A stretch of 64,000 nucleotides of DNA from Hohaiivirga grylli (GCF_039655745.1 NZ_JBBYXI010000001.1:434001-498000); one strand, 5' to 3'; counted from the first letter of the stretch, positions 35,735 to 45,501 are shown. Program-made: numbers and translations. Notes: generated by a model not told the origin, from the sequence alone.

Positions 35735-36814
35735 ATGGCGTCCAGAACTGTAAAGTCCAAATCAATGGCAGCCCGTAGAAGCCGCAGGGCTACACAACGT
35801 TTGACGATGAGCGATGTTGCCAGCGCAGCCCGCGTTTCTCCGTCAACGGTGTCACTTTATCTGCGTAAACCGGATGCTGTTTCAAAGGAACTGGCAGAAC
35901 GTGTTCAGAAAGTCATTGATGAGCTGGGGTATGTGCCTAACCTTATGGCAGGAAGTCTGGCATCTGCCCGCAGCCGCATCATTGGCGTTATCATCCCGTC
36001 TATTGTGAACTCATTCTATGCCGAGACGTATAATACGCTTCAGAATATATTCCATGCCTCGCAGTACCAGACATTTCTCGGTGTTTCAGACTTCTTGCCT
36101 GAGCGTGAAGAAGATATCATCCGGGCGTTTCTTGCCAGCCTTCCAGCGGCAATGGTTGTGACTGGGCTGACCCATACAGAACGTGCCCGTACAATGCTGA
36201 AAGCCGCCGGGATTCCCGTTGTTGAAATGTGGGATATGCCGACAGAAGAGCTGCATGCTGTCGATATGAGCATTGGCTTCTCTCACTATGAAGTTGGCCG
36301 TCGTCAGGCTGCCTATCTCTATGAGCAGGGTAGCCGCAAGGTTGCTTATATTGGTGCGGCTATCAATGAAGATCTTCGCGTGCGCAGTCGTGCCGATGGC
36401 TACGAAGAAGAAGTGCAAAGACGCGGCTTACATACTCCCATTACCTTTACAGCACCTGATATGGCTTCAACGCCTGTCGGGATCTGGCTGATTGACGAAG
36501 TATTGTCTGTTCACCCTGATATTGATGGTGTCGTCTGTTCCAATGACGCGCTGGCGCTGGGTGTGCTGTTTGAAGCCCATCGTCGTGGCCTGAAGGTTCC
36601 GGAAGATATGTCCGTTATCGGCTTTGGTGACCTGACCTTCTCTGATTCTTGTCAGCCACCTTTGACAACAATCCGTCCGCCACAGAGGCAGATTGGCCGT
36701 TTGTCCGCGGCACAGATTATTGCGCGGCTTGATGGAAAAGATATTCCTGCGAGCCATACTGAACTTGATTGTGAACTGGTCGTTCGTGGTAGTACCAAGC
36801 CGCTAAAAGCCTGA
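35735..36814 (+). CDS. LacI-family transcriptional regulator (GntR-like gluconate repressor type)
   Basis: The 359-residue protein has a 25-residue basic N-terminal tail, the LacI helix-turn-helix (TMSDVASAARVSPSTVSLYLRKPDAVS) and hinge, and a sugar-binding domain (RIIGVIIPSIVNSFYAE to VIGFGDLTF). It resembles gluconate-operon repressors. The tail before the HTH is longer than usual, so a later start is possible, but the ATG at 35735 has an AGGC ribosome site. No sugar operon lies beside it; a DMT transporter follows after a terminator. Confidence 0.87.
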   Translation: MASRTVKSKSMAARRSRRATQRLTMSDVASAARVSPSTVSLYLRKPDAVSKELAERVQKVIDELGYVPNLMAGSLASARSRIIGVIIPSIVNSFYAETYNTLQNIFHASQYQTFLGVSDFLPEREEDIIRAFLASLPAAMVVTGLTHTERARTMLKAAGIPVVEMWDMPTEELHAVDMSIGFSHYEVGRRQAAYLYEQGSRKVAYIGAAINEDLRVRSRADGYEEEVQRRGLHTPITFTAPDMASTPVGIWLIDEVLSVHPDIDGVVCSNDALALGVLFEAHRRGLKVPEDMSVIGFGDLTFSDSCQPPLTTIRPPQRQIGRLSAAQIIARLDGKDIPASHTELDCELVVRGSTKPLKA

Positions 36815-36841
36815 CCGATACAAAGTAATCTTTAGCTTGAA

Positions 36842-36879
36842 ACGGGTGGTTGCCGGGGTTCTGGCAGCCATCCGTTTTT
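36842..36879 (+). terminator. Terminator of the LacI-family gene
   Basis: A long, slightly imperfect GC-rich stem (about 36842-36854 with 36862-36875) is followed by TTTTTG, just before the DMT transporter gene. Confidence 0.8.
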
Positions 36880-36895
36880 GATTTAGAAGTTTGAT

Positions 36896-37777
36896 ATGTC
36901 AACATCATCAAAAAATAAACAGATCGCCTTTCTCGGACTTCTCGTTCTGACCATTCTCTGGGGTTATAATTGGGTCGTTATGAAATCGGTGCTCAGATAC
37001 ATGGGAGCATTTGATTTTGCGGCTTTGAGATGTCTTTTGGGGGCGGGTTGTCTGTTCATTGTGCTGATGGTCCGAGGTATCCCGCTTAAACCGCCGCCAT
37101 TATTGCCAACCGCACTGATTGGCCTGTTACAGACCGGGGGGATGATTGGTATTTCCCAATGGGCCTTGATCAGCGGGGGTGCCGGTAAAGTTGCTGTGCT
37201 TGTCTATACGATGCCATTCTGGATAATCCTTATGGCTGTCTTCTTTCTTGGCGAAAGTATGCGCAAGCTCCAGTATCTTGCTGTTTCAATTGCATTGGTC
37301 GGCATTATTTTTGTTCTTCAACCCTGGAATTTTGCGGGAGCATGGTGGGCCTCCACGCTTGCGTTGATATCGAGCATTTCCTGGGCCGCCAGTGCCATCG
37401 TCGCTAAAAAGCTTTATGCCAGATACCCTGATGTCAATTTGCTGTCTCTGACAACTTGGCAGATGGCGATCGGGGCCGTAGTGATTGCGGTTATTGCCCT
37501 TTTTGTAGAGCAGCCAACGCCTGTCTGGAATGAATATGTCTTCTTTGCGCTCGCCTATAATGCCATTCCGGCAACGGCATTTGCATGGGTATTGTGGCTT
37601 TTCCTTTTGAAAAATCTGCCAACGAGTATCGCTGGCCTCAGTATGCTTGCCGTTCCTGTTTTCGGAATCTTTTTTGCCTGGCTGTCTTTGAATGAAGTGC
37701 CGAGCTCTCTTGATGATGCCGGTGTTGCTCTTATTCTTCTTGCTTTGGCGGTTGTTAATATACCAAAGCGCGATTGA
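36896..37777 (+). CDS. EamA/DMT-family transporter
   Basis: A 293-residue inner-membrane protein with ten predicted transmembrane helices in two EamA repeats (LWGYNWVVMKS at the start of the first; ISSISWAASAIVAKKLY at the start of the second), ending in short polar KRD. Members export amino acids, metabolites or drugs; substrate not assignable. An MFS gene follows on the same strand after 63 bp. Confidence 0.88.
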   Translation: MSTSSKNKQIAFLGLLVLTILWGYNWVVMKSVLRYMGAFDFAALRCLLGAGCLFIVLMVRGIPLKPPPLLPTALIGLLQTGGMIGISQWALISGGAGKVAVLVYTMPFWIILMAVFFLGESMRKLQYLAVSIALVGIIFVLQPWNFAGAWWASTLALISSISWAASAIVAKKLYARYPDVNLLSLTTWQMAIGAVVIAVIALFVEQPTPVWNEYVFFALAYNAIPATAFAWVLWLFLLKNLPTSIAGLSMLAVPVFGIFFAWLSLNEVPSSLDDAGVALILLALAVVNIPKRD

Positions 37778-37840
37778 TTACTTGGAATGAAATGAGAATG
37801 ATGGCGGTTTGTTCGCATATCTGAGCTACAGGAAGCCTTA

Positions 37841-39127
37841 ATGTACGAGAAAAAGCAGATTGACTGGAATGCATGGCTGGTTGTTGCAATCTGCTTTCTG
37901 ACACTTGCCATTGCATCTTCAACGCGTGGGTCCTTGTCACTTGTCATGCCTGCTATGGAAAGTCAGTTTGGCTGGACACGGGGGTTTATATCCACATCGG
38001 CATCTTGGGCACTTCTTGTGATGGCGGTAACAGCACCTTGTGTGGGCAACGCCGTTGATAAATATGGTCCACGCTTCCTGATATGCTTTGGCCTGGTTGC
38101 ATTGACGATTGCTTGTTTTGGGATTGCTTCCTTACAGAGTGCATCCCAAGAATGGTTGTTTATTTCTACTTATGCTGTTTCTGGTGGTATTGCTTTTGGC
38201 GTAATCGCGCAGCATGTGATTGCAGCAACCATTGCCATGAAATTTGTCGTCAATCGTGGCTTGGCGACAGGTATCGGGGCATCGGGTTCAACGGCCGGAC
38301 AGCTGCTGTTATTGCCTATGTTTGCCATTCTGCTTCAAACTGGCGATTGGCAATATGGCTATATTGTTATCGGTATTATTTCAATTTGTCTTATTCCTTT
38401 AACGTTATGGCTTTTGCGCCCGCAAACACAAAAGGTAATCCGCAATTCTGTCGTAATTGAAAAAGCCTCGGGCAATAGTAATCACTCATCAGAGCAAAGT
38501 ATTTCTGATGGAACGTTGGGTGCTAAGCTCAAACGGGTTCTTCTGAGTATTCCGTTCCAGATTCTTTTCTGGACCTATTTTGTCTGTGGTTTTACCACAG
38601 CTGGTGTTATTGAAACGCATCTGATGCCTTACGCCGCTTTATGCGGGTTCCCACCTTTGCCGAGGACATCAGCCTATGTTCTTCTATCGGGTTTCAATCT
38701 TTGCGGCATGATTTTAGCGGGATGGCTGACGGACAGGGTCAATCGCTCATTGCTCTTGGCAACAATATATTTCATGCGCGGACTGAGCTTTATTCTGCTG
38801 CTCTATATTGGTGACAGCTATCCGTTACTGTTAATCTTTGCCGTTATGTTCGGGCTCTTCGATTACTCAACCGTTCCTGTTACGGCAAGCCTTTTGGCAA
38901 GTAAGCTGGGTATCGGTGTTTTGGGGCTTTCCATGGGGCTCTTGCAGACAGGCCATGCTGTCGGTGCCGCACTTGGCGCTTACATGGGTGGTGTTTTATT
39001 TGATCACACGGGCCAGTATGGAATGTTGTGGTTTACCGCTGTCTGCCTGTCTATTGGAGCGGCATTTCTGGCTGCCTGTCTGGTTGATGACAGGGCTAAG
39101 AAAATGCCGGGAGCAGTTATGGCGTAA
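37841..39127 (+). CDS. MFS transporter, oxalate/formate or monocarboxylate-like
   Basis: A 428-residue major facilitator protein with about twelve helices; the motif-A region reads NAVDKYGPRF in the first half and LTDRVNRSLL in the second. A polar 35-residue loop lies between halves. The N-terminal half (SRG-type RGSLSLVMPAMESQFGWTRG) resembles the oxalate/formate antiporter and monocarboxylate groups. With the formate/nitrite channel 2 kb away, an organic acid substrate is possible but unproven. Confidence 0.85.
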   Translation: MYEKKQIDWNAWLVVAICFLTLAIASSTRGSLSLVMPAMESQFGWTRGFISTSASWALLVMAVTAPCVGNAVDKYGPRFLICFGLVALTIACFGIASLQSASQEWLFISTYAVSGGIAFGVIAQHVIAATIAMKFVVNRGLATGIGASGSTAGQLLLLPMFAILLQTGDWQYGYIVIGIISICLIPLTLWLLRPQTQKVIRNSVVIEKASGNSNHSSEQSISDGTLGAKLKRVLLSIPFQILFWTYFVCGFTTAGVIETHLMPYAALCGFPPLPRTSAYVLLSGFNLCGMILAGWLTDRVNRSLLLATIYFMRGLSFILLLYIGDSYPLLLIFAVMFGLFDYSTVPVTASLLASKLGIGVLGLSMGLLQTGHAVGAALGAYMGGVLFDHTGQYGMLWFTAVCLSIGAAFLAACLVDDRAKKMPGAVMA

Positions 39128-39154
39128 TCAACTCCCGGTATGTTTGGTATGAAT

Positions 39155-39982
39155 TTATTTTTTTTTGCTGATATTGCGGTGCCGAATTGGTTTTTGCAGA
39201 TTCAGTCCATCGGACAGACTTGAGATAACGCTATAGATATCTTTATTCTGCTCCTGAACATCGAAATTAAAGCTATTTTGAAGTGGTTTCATATAGCTTT
39301 CAAAAGCAGAGATTCCCTCTACTGCCTTACCTGCATAAATGGCATTTATAATCTGTTCCTGTTTTTTCTTTTCAGGCCACATTATAAGCTTCTGCTGGAA
39401 GTTTGCTGATGCAATCATAATGATACTACAGACTCTTTCAGCAAATTTGAGAAGCATCTTGTTGTTATAGATTGCACACAGCAGGGCTATAAATTCCATA
39501 CCAAATCGCATGTGAGAGCGCTGGTTATGATTAAGATCATCCGGTAATTCATAGTTTAAATGAGCTTCAATTTTCTGGCGATCTTTTGCAGAGATTGCAG
39601 CAGGGTTTTCACTTAGCTGCTGAATAATATATTTCATCGTCAAATTGACGGATTCAAAAGCCTGCTCAATCTGCTCAGGCGTATGGATTGCTATATAGGC
39701 TCCACGATTAGGTGGGAGCGTAATGAGCTCTTCCTGTTCCATGACAATGAGAACATTGCGAACAATAGTTCTGCTTACGCTAAAAGCTTCACCAATTTGC
39801 AATTCCGGAACTTTGGCGCCAGGCTTCAGTTCGCCGTTAATAATAGAGTCCCATATGCGATCATGGATAATTGCCTGCATGCCTGTCAGAGATGAAAGCT
39901 CGGAGAGTGCGGGATAAGCTTTTAAAGCAGGCGAAATATATTGCTTGTAATTATCTGTGTAGGCTTTGTTTTTATTTTTCAT
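39155..39982 (-). CDS. GntR-family transcriptional regulator, FCD type
   Basis: The 275-residue protein has a GntR winged helix (HDRIWDSIINGELKPGAKVPELQIGEAFSVSRTIVRNVLIVMEQEELI, split over residues about 40-88) and an all-helical FCD-like ligand domain. The N-terminal 35 residues and the lysine-rich C-terminal tail are extra. It is convergent with the MFS gene and lies in AT-rich DNA upstream of a possible transporter operon, which it may control. Confidence 0.82.
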   Translation of the reverse strand: MKNKNKAYTDNYKQYISPALKAYPALSELSSLTGMQAIIHDRIWDSIINGELKPGAKVPELQIGEAFSVSRTIVRNVLIVMEQEELITLPPNRGAYIAIHTPEQIEQAFESVNLTMKYIIQQLSENPAAISAKDRQKIEAHLNYELPDDLNHNQRSHMRFGMEFIALLCAIYNNKMLLKFAERVCSIIMIASANFQQKLIMWPEKKKQEQIINAIYAGKAVEGISAFESYMKPLQNSFNFDVQEQNKDIYSVISSLSDGLNLQKPIRHRNISKKK

Positions 39983-40400
39983 GTTTCTGACTCAGCGCTG
40001 AGATTAGATCAAAAAAAGATTCTTGAGGTAACCTTATATTTGGATGGCCTAAACTCAGGTTCGAAATTCTGCCAACGCAGAAAAGTAACCTGAAGACATG
40101 AGTTAAACTTTTCTATCTGATGTGAAGAGAATTAGCTTATGTCTGTAGAATGAGATTCTGATCACCTTCTGCCCAAATTTTGTAGGTTTTCACGGTTGGA
40201 TTCCGCAACGGAATATAAACAATATATATATGTTGTGAAATATACAACTAATTTTATTTCAATTTTCCGTATTTGTTTGGTGATTAATTTATATTAAAAT
40301 TTCTTAGATAAATATAAATAGATATTATAGTGAAGATCTTTGAGATGTAATATAATAATATGGAAATTGATAGATTGTTCATTTACTTGACAAATAAGCT
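39983..40400. other. AT-rich intergenic region, no gene seen
   Basis: About 420 bp, very AT-rich from 40200 to 40390, holding the promoter side of the GntR gene and the end of the ABC importer operon. I see no coding frame or stable structure apart from the terminator that follows. Confidence 0.4.
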
Positions 40401-40422
40401 GCCGCAGGAGCGGGCCTGCGGC
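40401..40422 (-). terminator. Hairpin at the end of the ABC importer operon
   Basis: A perfect 8-bp stem (GCCGCAGG at 40401-40408 with 40415-40422) lies about 30 bp past the last ATPase gene. The following T-run on the minus strand is weak. Confidence 0.6.
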
Positions 40423-40454
40423 AACTTGATTTTTTAATTGAGGTATAGAGCTAT

Positions 40455-41510
40455 CTATTCTGCTGAATACCAATGAGGACGTAACAGTTTCAAACGGCAG
40501 TTCTCACCCAGTTTTGGACCAGGCTTCCGTGAGTTCTTCTGAACACGCAGCTCCTGATCACCTACTGTAATTGCGTAGTCGGTAATCTCGCCAAGATACG
40601 TACGGCGTTTAACAACACCATACAGCTCACCATCATCTGAGAAATCAATCTCAGCTGGACGACTGGCCAGAGTTGCTTCCTGTGTATTTGCAAAAGTCGC
40701 ATCCGGTACAGCCATGGTAAGGGCATGTTCACTGCCGACAGGATAAATTTTGTCACCCTGTTTCTGCACCTTCAGGAAGTTTGACAGACCGATGAAGCTG
40801 AAGACGAATTTATTCGCCGGATTATTATATATGTTAAGTGGTGTATCAATCTGTTCAACAACACCACCGCGCATAACAAGAATCCGGTCAGATAAGGCCA
40901 TCGCTTCTGCCTGATCATGCGTGACGTAGATAATCGAGAACTCAAATTTTTTCTGAAGTTCTTTGATTTCAAAGCGCATTTCTTCACGCAGGTGCGGATC
41001 GAGACTTGAGAGAGGCTCATCCAGCAACATGACATCCGGGTTGATCGCCAGCGCTCTTGCGAGTGCAACGCGCTGCTTACCACCACCGGACAGATCAATC
41101 GGGCTCTGATCTGCAACAGAATAGAGATTGGTATGCTTGAGAGCATCCGTTGTTCTCTGTTGAATTTCAGAATCCGGCAGCTTCCGCAACCGCAGAGGGA
41201 ATGCGACGTTTTCATAAACGGTCAGGTGGGGCCAGACCGCGAAGGCCTGGAACACCATACCGAAGTCACGCTTTTCCGGTGGGAGGTAGAAGTTTGTCTT
41301 GCTTGAAGACATCAGACGATCTCCAACCCAGATCTCGCCTTCATCAATATCTTCAAAGCCTGCTACCATACGAAGCGTTGTTGTTTTACCGCAACCCGAT
41401 GGGCCGAGCATGGAGAAGCACTCTCCCTTACCGATCTCCAGATTGAGGTCGTTCACGGCAATGACATTGCCGAAGCGTTTTGTAATATGGTTTAGCCGAA
41501 TGTACGACAT
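40455..41510 (-). CDS. ABC importer ATPase, second copy
   Basis: A 351-residue ATPase of the FbpC/PotA type with a C-terminal TOBE-like regulatory domain. Walker A (GPSGCGKTT), Walker B (VMLLDEPLSSLDP) and the H-loop (VTHDQ) are intact. The ABC signature reads LSGGGKQR rather than LSGGQQQR, a Gly-Lys variant at the position next to the ATP site. It starts 12 bp after the permease stop. It differs clearly from the other ATPase of the operon, so the importer may use an ATPase heterodimer. Confidence 0.9.
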   Translation of the reverse strand: MSYIRLNHITKRFGNVIAVNDLNLEIGKGECFSMLGPSGCGKTTTLRMVAGFEDIDEGEIWVGDRLMSSSKTNFYLPPEKRDFGMVFQAFAVWPHLTVYENVAFPLRLRKLPDSEIQQRTTDALKHTNLYSVADQSPIDLSGGGKQRVALARALAINPDVMLLDEPLSSLDPHLREEMRFEIKELQKKFEFSIIYVTHDQAEAMALSDRILVMRGGVVEQIDTPLNIYNNPANKFVFSFIGLSNFLKVQKQGDKIYPVGSEHALTMAVPDATFANTQEATLASRPAEIDFSDDGELYGVVKRRTYLGEITDYAITVGDQELRVQKNSRKPGPKLGENCRLKLLRPHWYSAE

Positions 41511-41522
41511 GTTCGGCCCTCC

Positions 41523-43229
41523 TTATTTCGCACGAACGCCGGTGAGGCGCTGAATGATCATTTGACCGGCAACGATAATCAGCAGGGCAATACCGGCAAG
41601 AGCTGCCGATTCAACCGTACGACCATCTTCATTGAGCACGTAGATTTCCACGCCGATGGTACGCGTATTGGTACCATAGAGCATGACCGAGACGGTCAGC
41701 TCACGCAAGGCTGGCAGGAAGATCAGGAAGAATGCTGCAATCATACCCGGACGAACCAGCGGAAGAACGATATCCTTCAGTGTTTGGCCCATACCTGCAC
41801 CGCAGGCACGCGCGGCCTCAATGAGAGAGTCGTGAACCTGTTCAAGCGCCGCCGAGTTGGCTTTCAGAGAGAAGGCCATGTAGCGGGCAATATAGGCAAT
41901 CAGGATAATCCATACCGTGTTGTAAAGATTGATGCCGAACTTGCCACTCCATGCAAGGATAACACCCAGTGCAATAACGGAACCCGGAACCGAGAATGGC
42001 AGCATGCCAAGGAACTCGAGGATACCTTTACCACGGACTTTCATCTTAACGATAACATAGGAGATAATGACACCTGCGAACATCGTGATGAGAGCGGCAG
42101 AAAGACCAAGCGTTATACTGTTCCAGATCGCATCCTGTGTCTGACGTGTCGTAAACAGCACATCATAATAGTTGCTGATGGTCATGTTTTCCCAGATGAT
42201 TGGCAGGCCATAAGTTTTCAGGCCACCAACGAGGAAGATCGTGACTGTCGGCAGGACGATTGTGAAAGCAATATATGCAAGACAGAAGATAAACAGCGGA
42301 ACACGCAGCCCGCGCAGTTTAACTTCAACAGGACGGAAGCTTTTACCACCAATAATCTGATAACGGCCTTTGCTCAGCACACGGTTCTGAAGCCACATGA
42401 TGAGGGCAGCTGTTACAACCAGAACGGAGGCTAGAACGGTACCCGCACGGATGGATGCAAAGTTACCGGCACTCTGGTGAATGCGTTCATAAATCAGGGT
42501 TGGAATGTTGAAGATGCCGACTTCAATACCCAGAACGGCAACAGTGCCGAAGTGAGCCATGGAGTAGAGCATGATCAGCAGCGCACCTGAGAGAATGCTT
42601 GGCATAACCAGCGGAATGGTAATCTTGCGTGTAATCGTGAAGAGGCTTGCACCAGAGATACGAGCGGATTCTTCCAGAGTCGGATCCATGCGCTCAAGAG
42701 CGCCACTGACCTGAATAAAGACAAACGGGAAGAGGTACATTGTCTCAATACACATGATCCCAAGATAGGAGTAGATATTGAAAACAGGACCATCAATGCC
42801 AATGAAGTCGTAGATATCACGCAGGAAGTTATTGATGTAACCAGCGCGTGGTGACAACAGAATCTTCCATGCCAATGCGCCAATAAATGATGGCAGCATG
42901 AATGGTACAAGGAAGAGGATCTTCATAAATCCCTTGTAGGGAAGGTCAGTACGAGTCACGAGCCAGGCGAAGAAGGTACCGACAATCGTACTCATGATTG
43001 TCACACCGGCAGCAATAATCAATGAATTGATCAGCGCCTCATAAGTTTCGCCTTCTGTCAGAATACGTAATGTATCTGCTGCGTTGAAGCTGCCATTGAC
43101 CCAGAATGCATTGAAGAAGATCAGTGCAACAGGGACAACAACAACGATGACAAGAATGGCAACCGAAAGCCAGAGAAGTATTTCGGCGACACCAAAGGAA
43201 CTACGTTTTTTAACAGCTACGGCGCTCAT
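41523..43229 (-). CDS. ABC importer permease with two fused membrane domains
   Basis: A 568-residue FbpB-type permease with about twelve helices. Two EAA coupling loops are visible: EESARISGASLFTITRKI at about 186-203 and IEAARACGAGMGQTLKDI at about 470-487, so one chain supplies both halves of the channel. Its start overlaps the end of the first ATPase gene. Family members carry ferric iron, 2-aminoethylphosphonate or sugar phosphates. Confidence 0.92.
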   Translation of the reverse strand: MSAVAVKKRSSFGVAEILLWLSVAILVIVVVVPVALIFFNAFWVNGSFNAADTLRILTEGETYEALINSLIIAAGVTIMSTIVGTFFAWLVTRTDLPYKGFMKILFLVPFMLPSFIGALAWKILLSPRAGYINNFLRDIYDFIGIDGPVFNIYSYLGIMCIETMYLFPFVFIQVSGALERMDPTLEESARISGASLFTITRKITIPLVMPSILSGALLIMLYSMAHFGTVAVLGIEVGIFNIPTLIYERIHQSAGNFASIRAGTVLASVLVVTAALIMWLQNRVLSKGRYQIIGGKSFRPVEVKLRGLRVPLFIFCLAYIAFTIVLPTVTIFLVGGLKTYGLPIIWENMTISNYYDVLFTTRQTQDAIWNSITLGLSAALITMFAGVIISYVIVKMKVRGKGILEFLGMLPFSVPGSVIALGVILAWSGKFGINLYNTVWIILIAYIARYMAFSLKANSAALEQVHDSLIEAARACGAGMGQTLKDIVLPLVRPGMIAAFFLIFLPALRELTVSVMLYGTNTRTIGVEIYVLNEDGRTVESAALAGIALLIIVAGQMIIQRLTGVRAK

Positions 43230-44338
43230 TAATTGTGCCCCCCAACCATATTTGCGTTATTATTGGACAGAAGCTCCGCATCTGGTTTGAACCAGTGCAG
43301 ATTATGGAAAGTGACATGACAATTCTCGTTCTCTTTGAACAGTTTGCCGCCATCAATTGCTTCATAGGTATCTTGTAGGACACGCACTTCAACGCCACCG
43401 ATATCAACCAGATAATCCATGGTTGCACCAAGGAAGCTGGCACGTTTGACAAGTCCTTGCAGGCCCTGACCATCGCGGTTGAGATCAATTTCAGAAGGAC
43501 GACACCCAAGCATCCAGTCGCCCGTTGTTTCGGGAGTGGAGCTTGCGCTTAGAATCTGATTGGCGATTTTGACTTTGCCATCCTGATAAAGGGAAGGCAG
43601 GAAGTTTGCCACGCCCATAAAGCGGAAGATGTAGTCATCCGCAGGCCGTTCAAAGATGTCTTCCGGTGTTCCAATCTGACGGATCGCACCCTTTTCATCC
43701 ATGATTGCGAGTCTGTCGGAAATGGCGAGGCCGATTTCCTGATCATGGGTGACATAAAGGATCGTGATATCCAGTGCACGCTGCAATTCCTTGATTTCAA
43801 AGCGCATCTCTTCTCTGAGATTGGCATCAAGGTTATTGAGTGGTTCGTCCAGCAGCATCAGCGGTGGGCGGGCAATCAGAGCACGGGCAAGAGCCACACG
43901 CTGCTGCTGGCCACCTGAAAGCTGAGAAGGAAGACGCTGTTCCATACCTGTGAGATTGACCTGAGCCACGGCTTCCATGACGCGGTCTTTAATCTCGTTT
44001 GCTGGCAGCTTCTGGAGCTTCAGCGGATAACCGATATTGTCAAATACGGTCATGTGAGGCCAGACGGCATATTCCTGAAAGACGACGCCTAGGCCGCGGT
44101 CATTTGGAGGTAATTCCTGACCTTTGTCGCTATCGGTAACAACCTGGTCTCCGATAGCAATAGTGCCGGTATCCGGCGTTTCAAACCCCGCGATGAGGCG
44201 CAGAAGAACGGACTTTCCGCAGCCTGACGGCCCCAGAAGTGTAAAACATTCCCCATGGTTTATCTTCAGCGAGAGATTATCAAGAACGACGTGTTTACCG
44301 TAGCTCTTGCGGATATTGTTTAGAGTAATGGTAGCCAT
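43229..44338 (-). CDS. ABC importer ATPase, first copy
   Basis: A 369-residue ATPase with Walker A (GPSGCGKSVLL), the canonical signature LSGGQQQR, Walker B (LMLLDEPLNNLDA) and H-loop (VTHDQ). The C-terminal regulatory domain ends in an unusual asparagine- and histidine-containing tail. The stop codon overlaps the permease start by one or a few bases, giving coupled translation. It follows the binding-protein gene after a hairpin. Only about half-similar to the second ATPase by eye, so the two are not a recent duplication. Confidence 0.9.
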   Translation of the reverse strand: MATITLNNIRKSYGKHVVLDNLSLKINHGECFTLLGPSGCGKSVLLRLIAGFETPDTGTIAIGDQVVTDSDKGQELPPNDRGLGVVFQEYAVWPHMTVFDNIGYPLKLQKLPANEIKDRVMEAVAQVNLTGMEQRLPSQLSGGQQQRVALARALIARPPLMLLDEPLNNLDANLREEMRFEIKELQRALDITILYVTHDQEIGLAISDRLAIMDEKGAIRQIGTPEDIFERPADDYIFRFMGVANFLPSLYQDGKVKIANQILSASSTPETTGDWMLGCRPSEIDLNRDGQGLQGLVKRASFLGATMDYLVDIGGVEVRVLQDTYEAIDGGKLFKENENCHVTFHNLHWFKPDAELLSNNNANMVGGHN

Positions 44339-44402
44339 TATTCCCTCAACAGCTCAACATTTTGAAGAACTGCCCCCTGATGCGTTATTTTAAACATTAA
44401 GA

Positions 44403-44427
44403 GAGAGAGGAGGTTATCTCCTCTCTC
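44403..44427 (-). promoter_or_regulatory. Intercistronic hairpin after the binding-protein gene
   Basis: A perfect 10-bp stem (GAGAGAGGAG at 44403-44412 with 44418-44427) lies between the binding-protein gene and the first ATPase gene. Such hairpins often protect the upstream mRNA and partly stop transcription, so that more binding protein than membrane components is made. Confidence 0.6.
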
Positions 44428-44452
44428 CGGCTCCCCAGCCGTATTGTTTAAA

Positions 44453-45442
44453 TTAACGACCCTGCATGATGCTGGTGAATTTTTTAATCGTCTCTTCCTT
44501 CTGCTGGATCAGCTTCGGATAGTCGACTTTGATCGCGCGCTTAACAGCCTCTTCCGGGGAAGGAAGAGAGGTTTTTGGAAGTTCTACATCATTGCGAACT
44601 GGCAGCGTGCCTTCACCGGCAATGATTGTCTGACCTTCTTTTGAAAGAACGTAATCAATGAACTTCTTGGCTGCTTCTGTATTCTTGGAACCCTTCATTA
44701 GAGCGATAGGGCTTGGGATAACAAGCATTTCTGGGGGGTAAACCAGAGCAAGGGTTGCGCCTTTATCAATCTTGTCATTGGTAATGTAATCAACAGCAAG
44801 ACTTGCAACCAGTTCACCTGATGCCGTGTCATCGACGACCTGTCCAGAGCCCTTACCCATCTTGGCTTTGTTCTTCTTCAGATCTTCAAAATATTCCCAG
44901 CCGAATTTCTCGACAAGAAGGGCGACACTCATATAAGACGTACCGGAAAGAGCCGGGTTTGCGATGCCATAAGCGCCGTTATAGTCTTTCTTCTTGAGAT
45001 CATCCCATGTTACAGGGGCTGTCTTGATGAAGCGTGTGTTATAGGCAATACCCAATGTGCCGAGACGAGCTGGCGTAAAGCTGCCATCATAGTCTTCGAG
45101 CGGGTTGATGATGCTGGCAACTTCAGGAGAAATATACTTCTCAAAAAGCCCTTCATCTTTCATTTTGTAGAAGTCAGGAACTTCACTGGTCCAGAGGACG
45201 TCTGCCTGAATAGAACCGGATTCACGTTCTGCAGCAAGCTTAGCCATAAGCTTACCTGCACCGGCTGATTGATAGTCAACGTCAATACCAGGATTCTTTT
45301 TGACAAACCCGTCTTTGAGTTTGCCAATCAGCGATTCTTTCATGGATGTGTAGATAATCAGCTTCTCTGCTGCATAAGCAGAGCTCGATACGCCGAAGAT
45401 CATCGCAGTTGCAATGATGGCTGTCGAAACTTTCTTTATCAT
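44453..45442 (-). CDS. Periplasmic binding protein of an ABC importer (AfuA/FbpA-like)
   Basis: The exported binding protein has a signal peptide (cleaved after SSAYA) and the class II binding fold (EKLIIYTSMKESLIGKL, ADVLWTSEVPDFYKMKDEG). The adjacent tyrosine pair that binds iron in FbpA is not evident, so an organic substrate such as a phosphorylated sugar (AfuA-like) or phosphonate seems likelier than ferric iron. I chose the ATG at 45442, with GGAGGGG upstream, giving 329 residues; a TTG at 45457 overlaps that ribosome site. It is the first gene of the four-gene operon. Confidence 0.88.
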   Translation of the reverse strand: MIKKVSTAIIATAMIFGVSSSAYAAEKLIIYTSMKESLIGKLKDGFVKKNPGIDVDYQSAGAGKLMAKLAAERESGSIQADVLWTSEVPDFYKMKDEGLFEKYISPEVASIINPLEDYDGSFTPARLGTLGIAYNTRFIKTAPVTWDDLKKKDYNGAYGIANPALSGTSYMSVALLVEKFGWEYFEDLKKNKAKMGKGSGQVVDDTASGELVASLAVDYITNDKIDKGATLALVYPPEMLVIPSPIALMKGSKNTEAAKKFIDYVLSKEGQTIIAGEGTLPVRNDVELPKTSLPSPEEAVKRAIKVDYPKLIQQKEETIKKFTSIMQGR

Positions 45443-45472
45443 GTGTGACCCCTCCAAAAAATACTACCCAAG

Positions 45473-45501
45473 TTGTAGGACGGGCCATTTTATATCGTCA
45501 A
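45473..45501 (-). promoter_or_regulatory. Probable sigma-70 promoter of the ABC importer operon
   Basis: On the minus strand TTGACG (45496-45501) and CTACAA (45473-45478) are separated by 17 bp, upstream of the binding-protein gene with room for a short leader and its strong ribosome site. Confidence 0.4.

Noticed and set aside
41562..42434. 290-residue plus-strand frame opposite the ABC permease
   Set aside because: It is antisense to a clear permease with EAA motifs, is rich in Asn, Asp and Thr in the way expected of a reversed hydrophobic gene, and has no ribosome site or family motif.
43229..45442. Assignment of the ABC importer as a ferric iron (FbpABC) system
   Set aside because: The binding protein lacks an evident adjacent tyrosine pair for iron, so the iron label and fbp symbols were not used.
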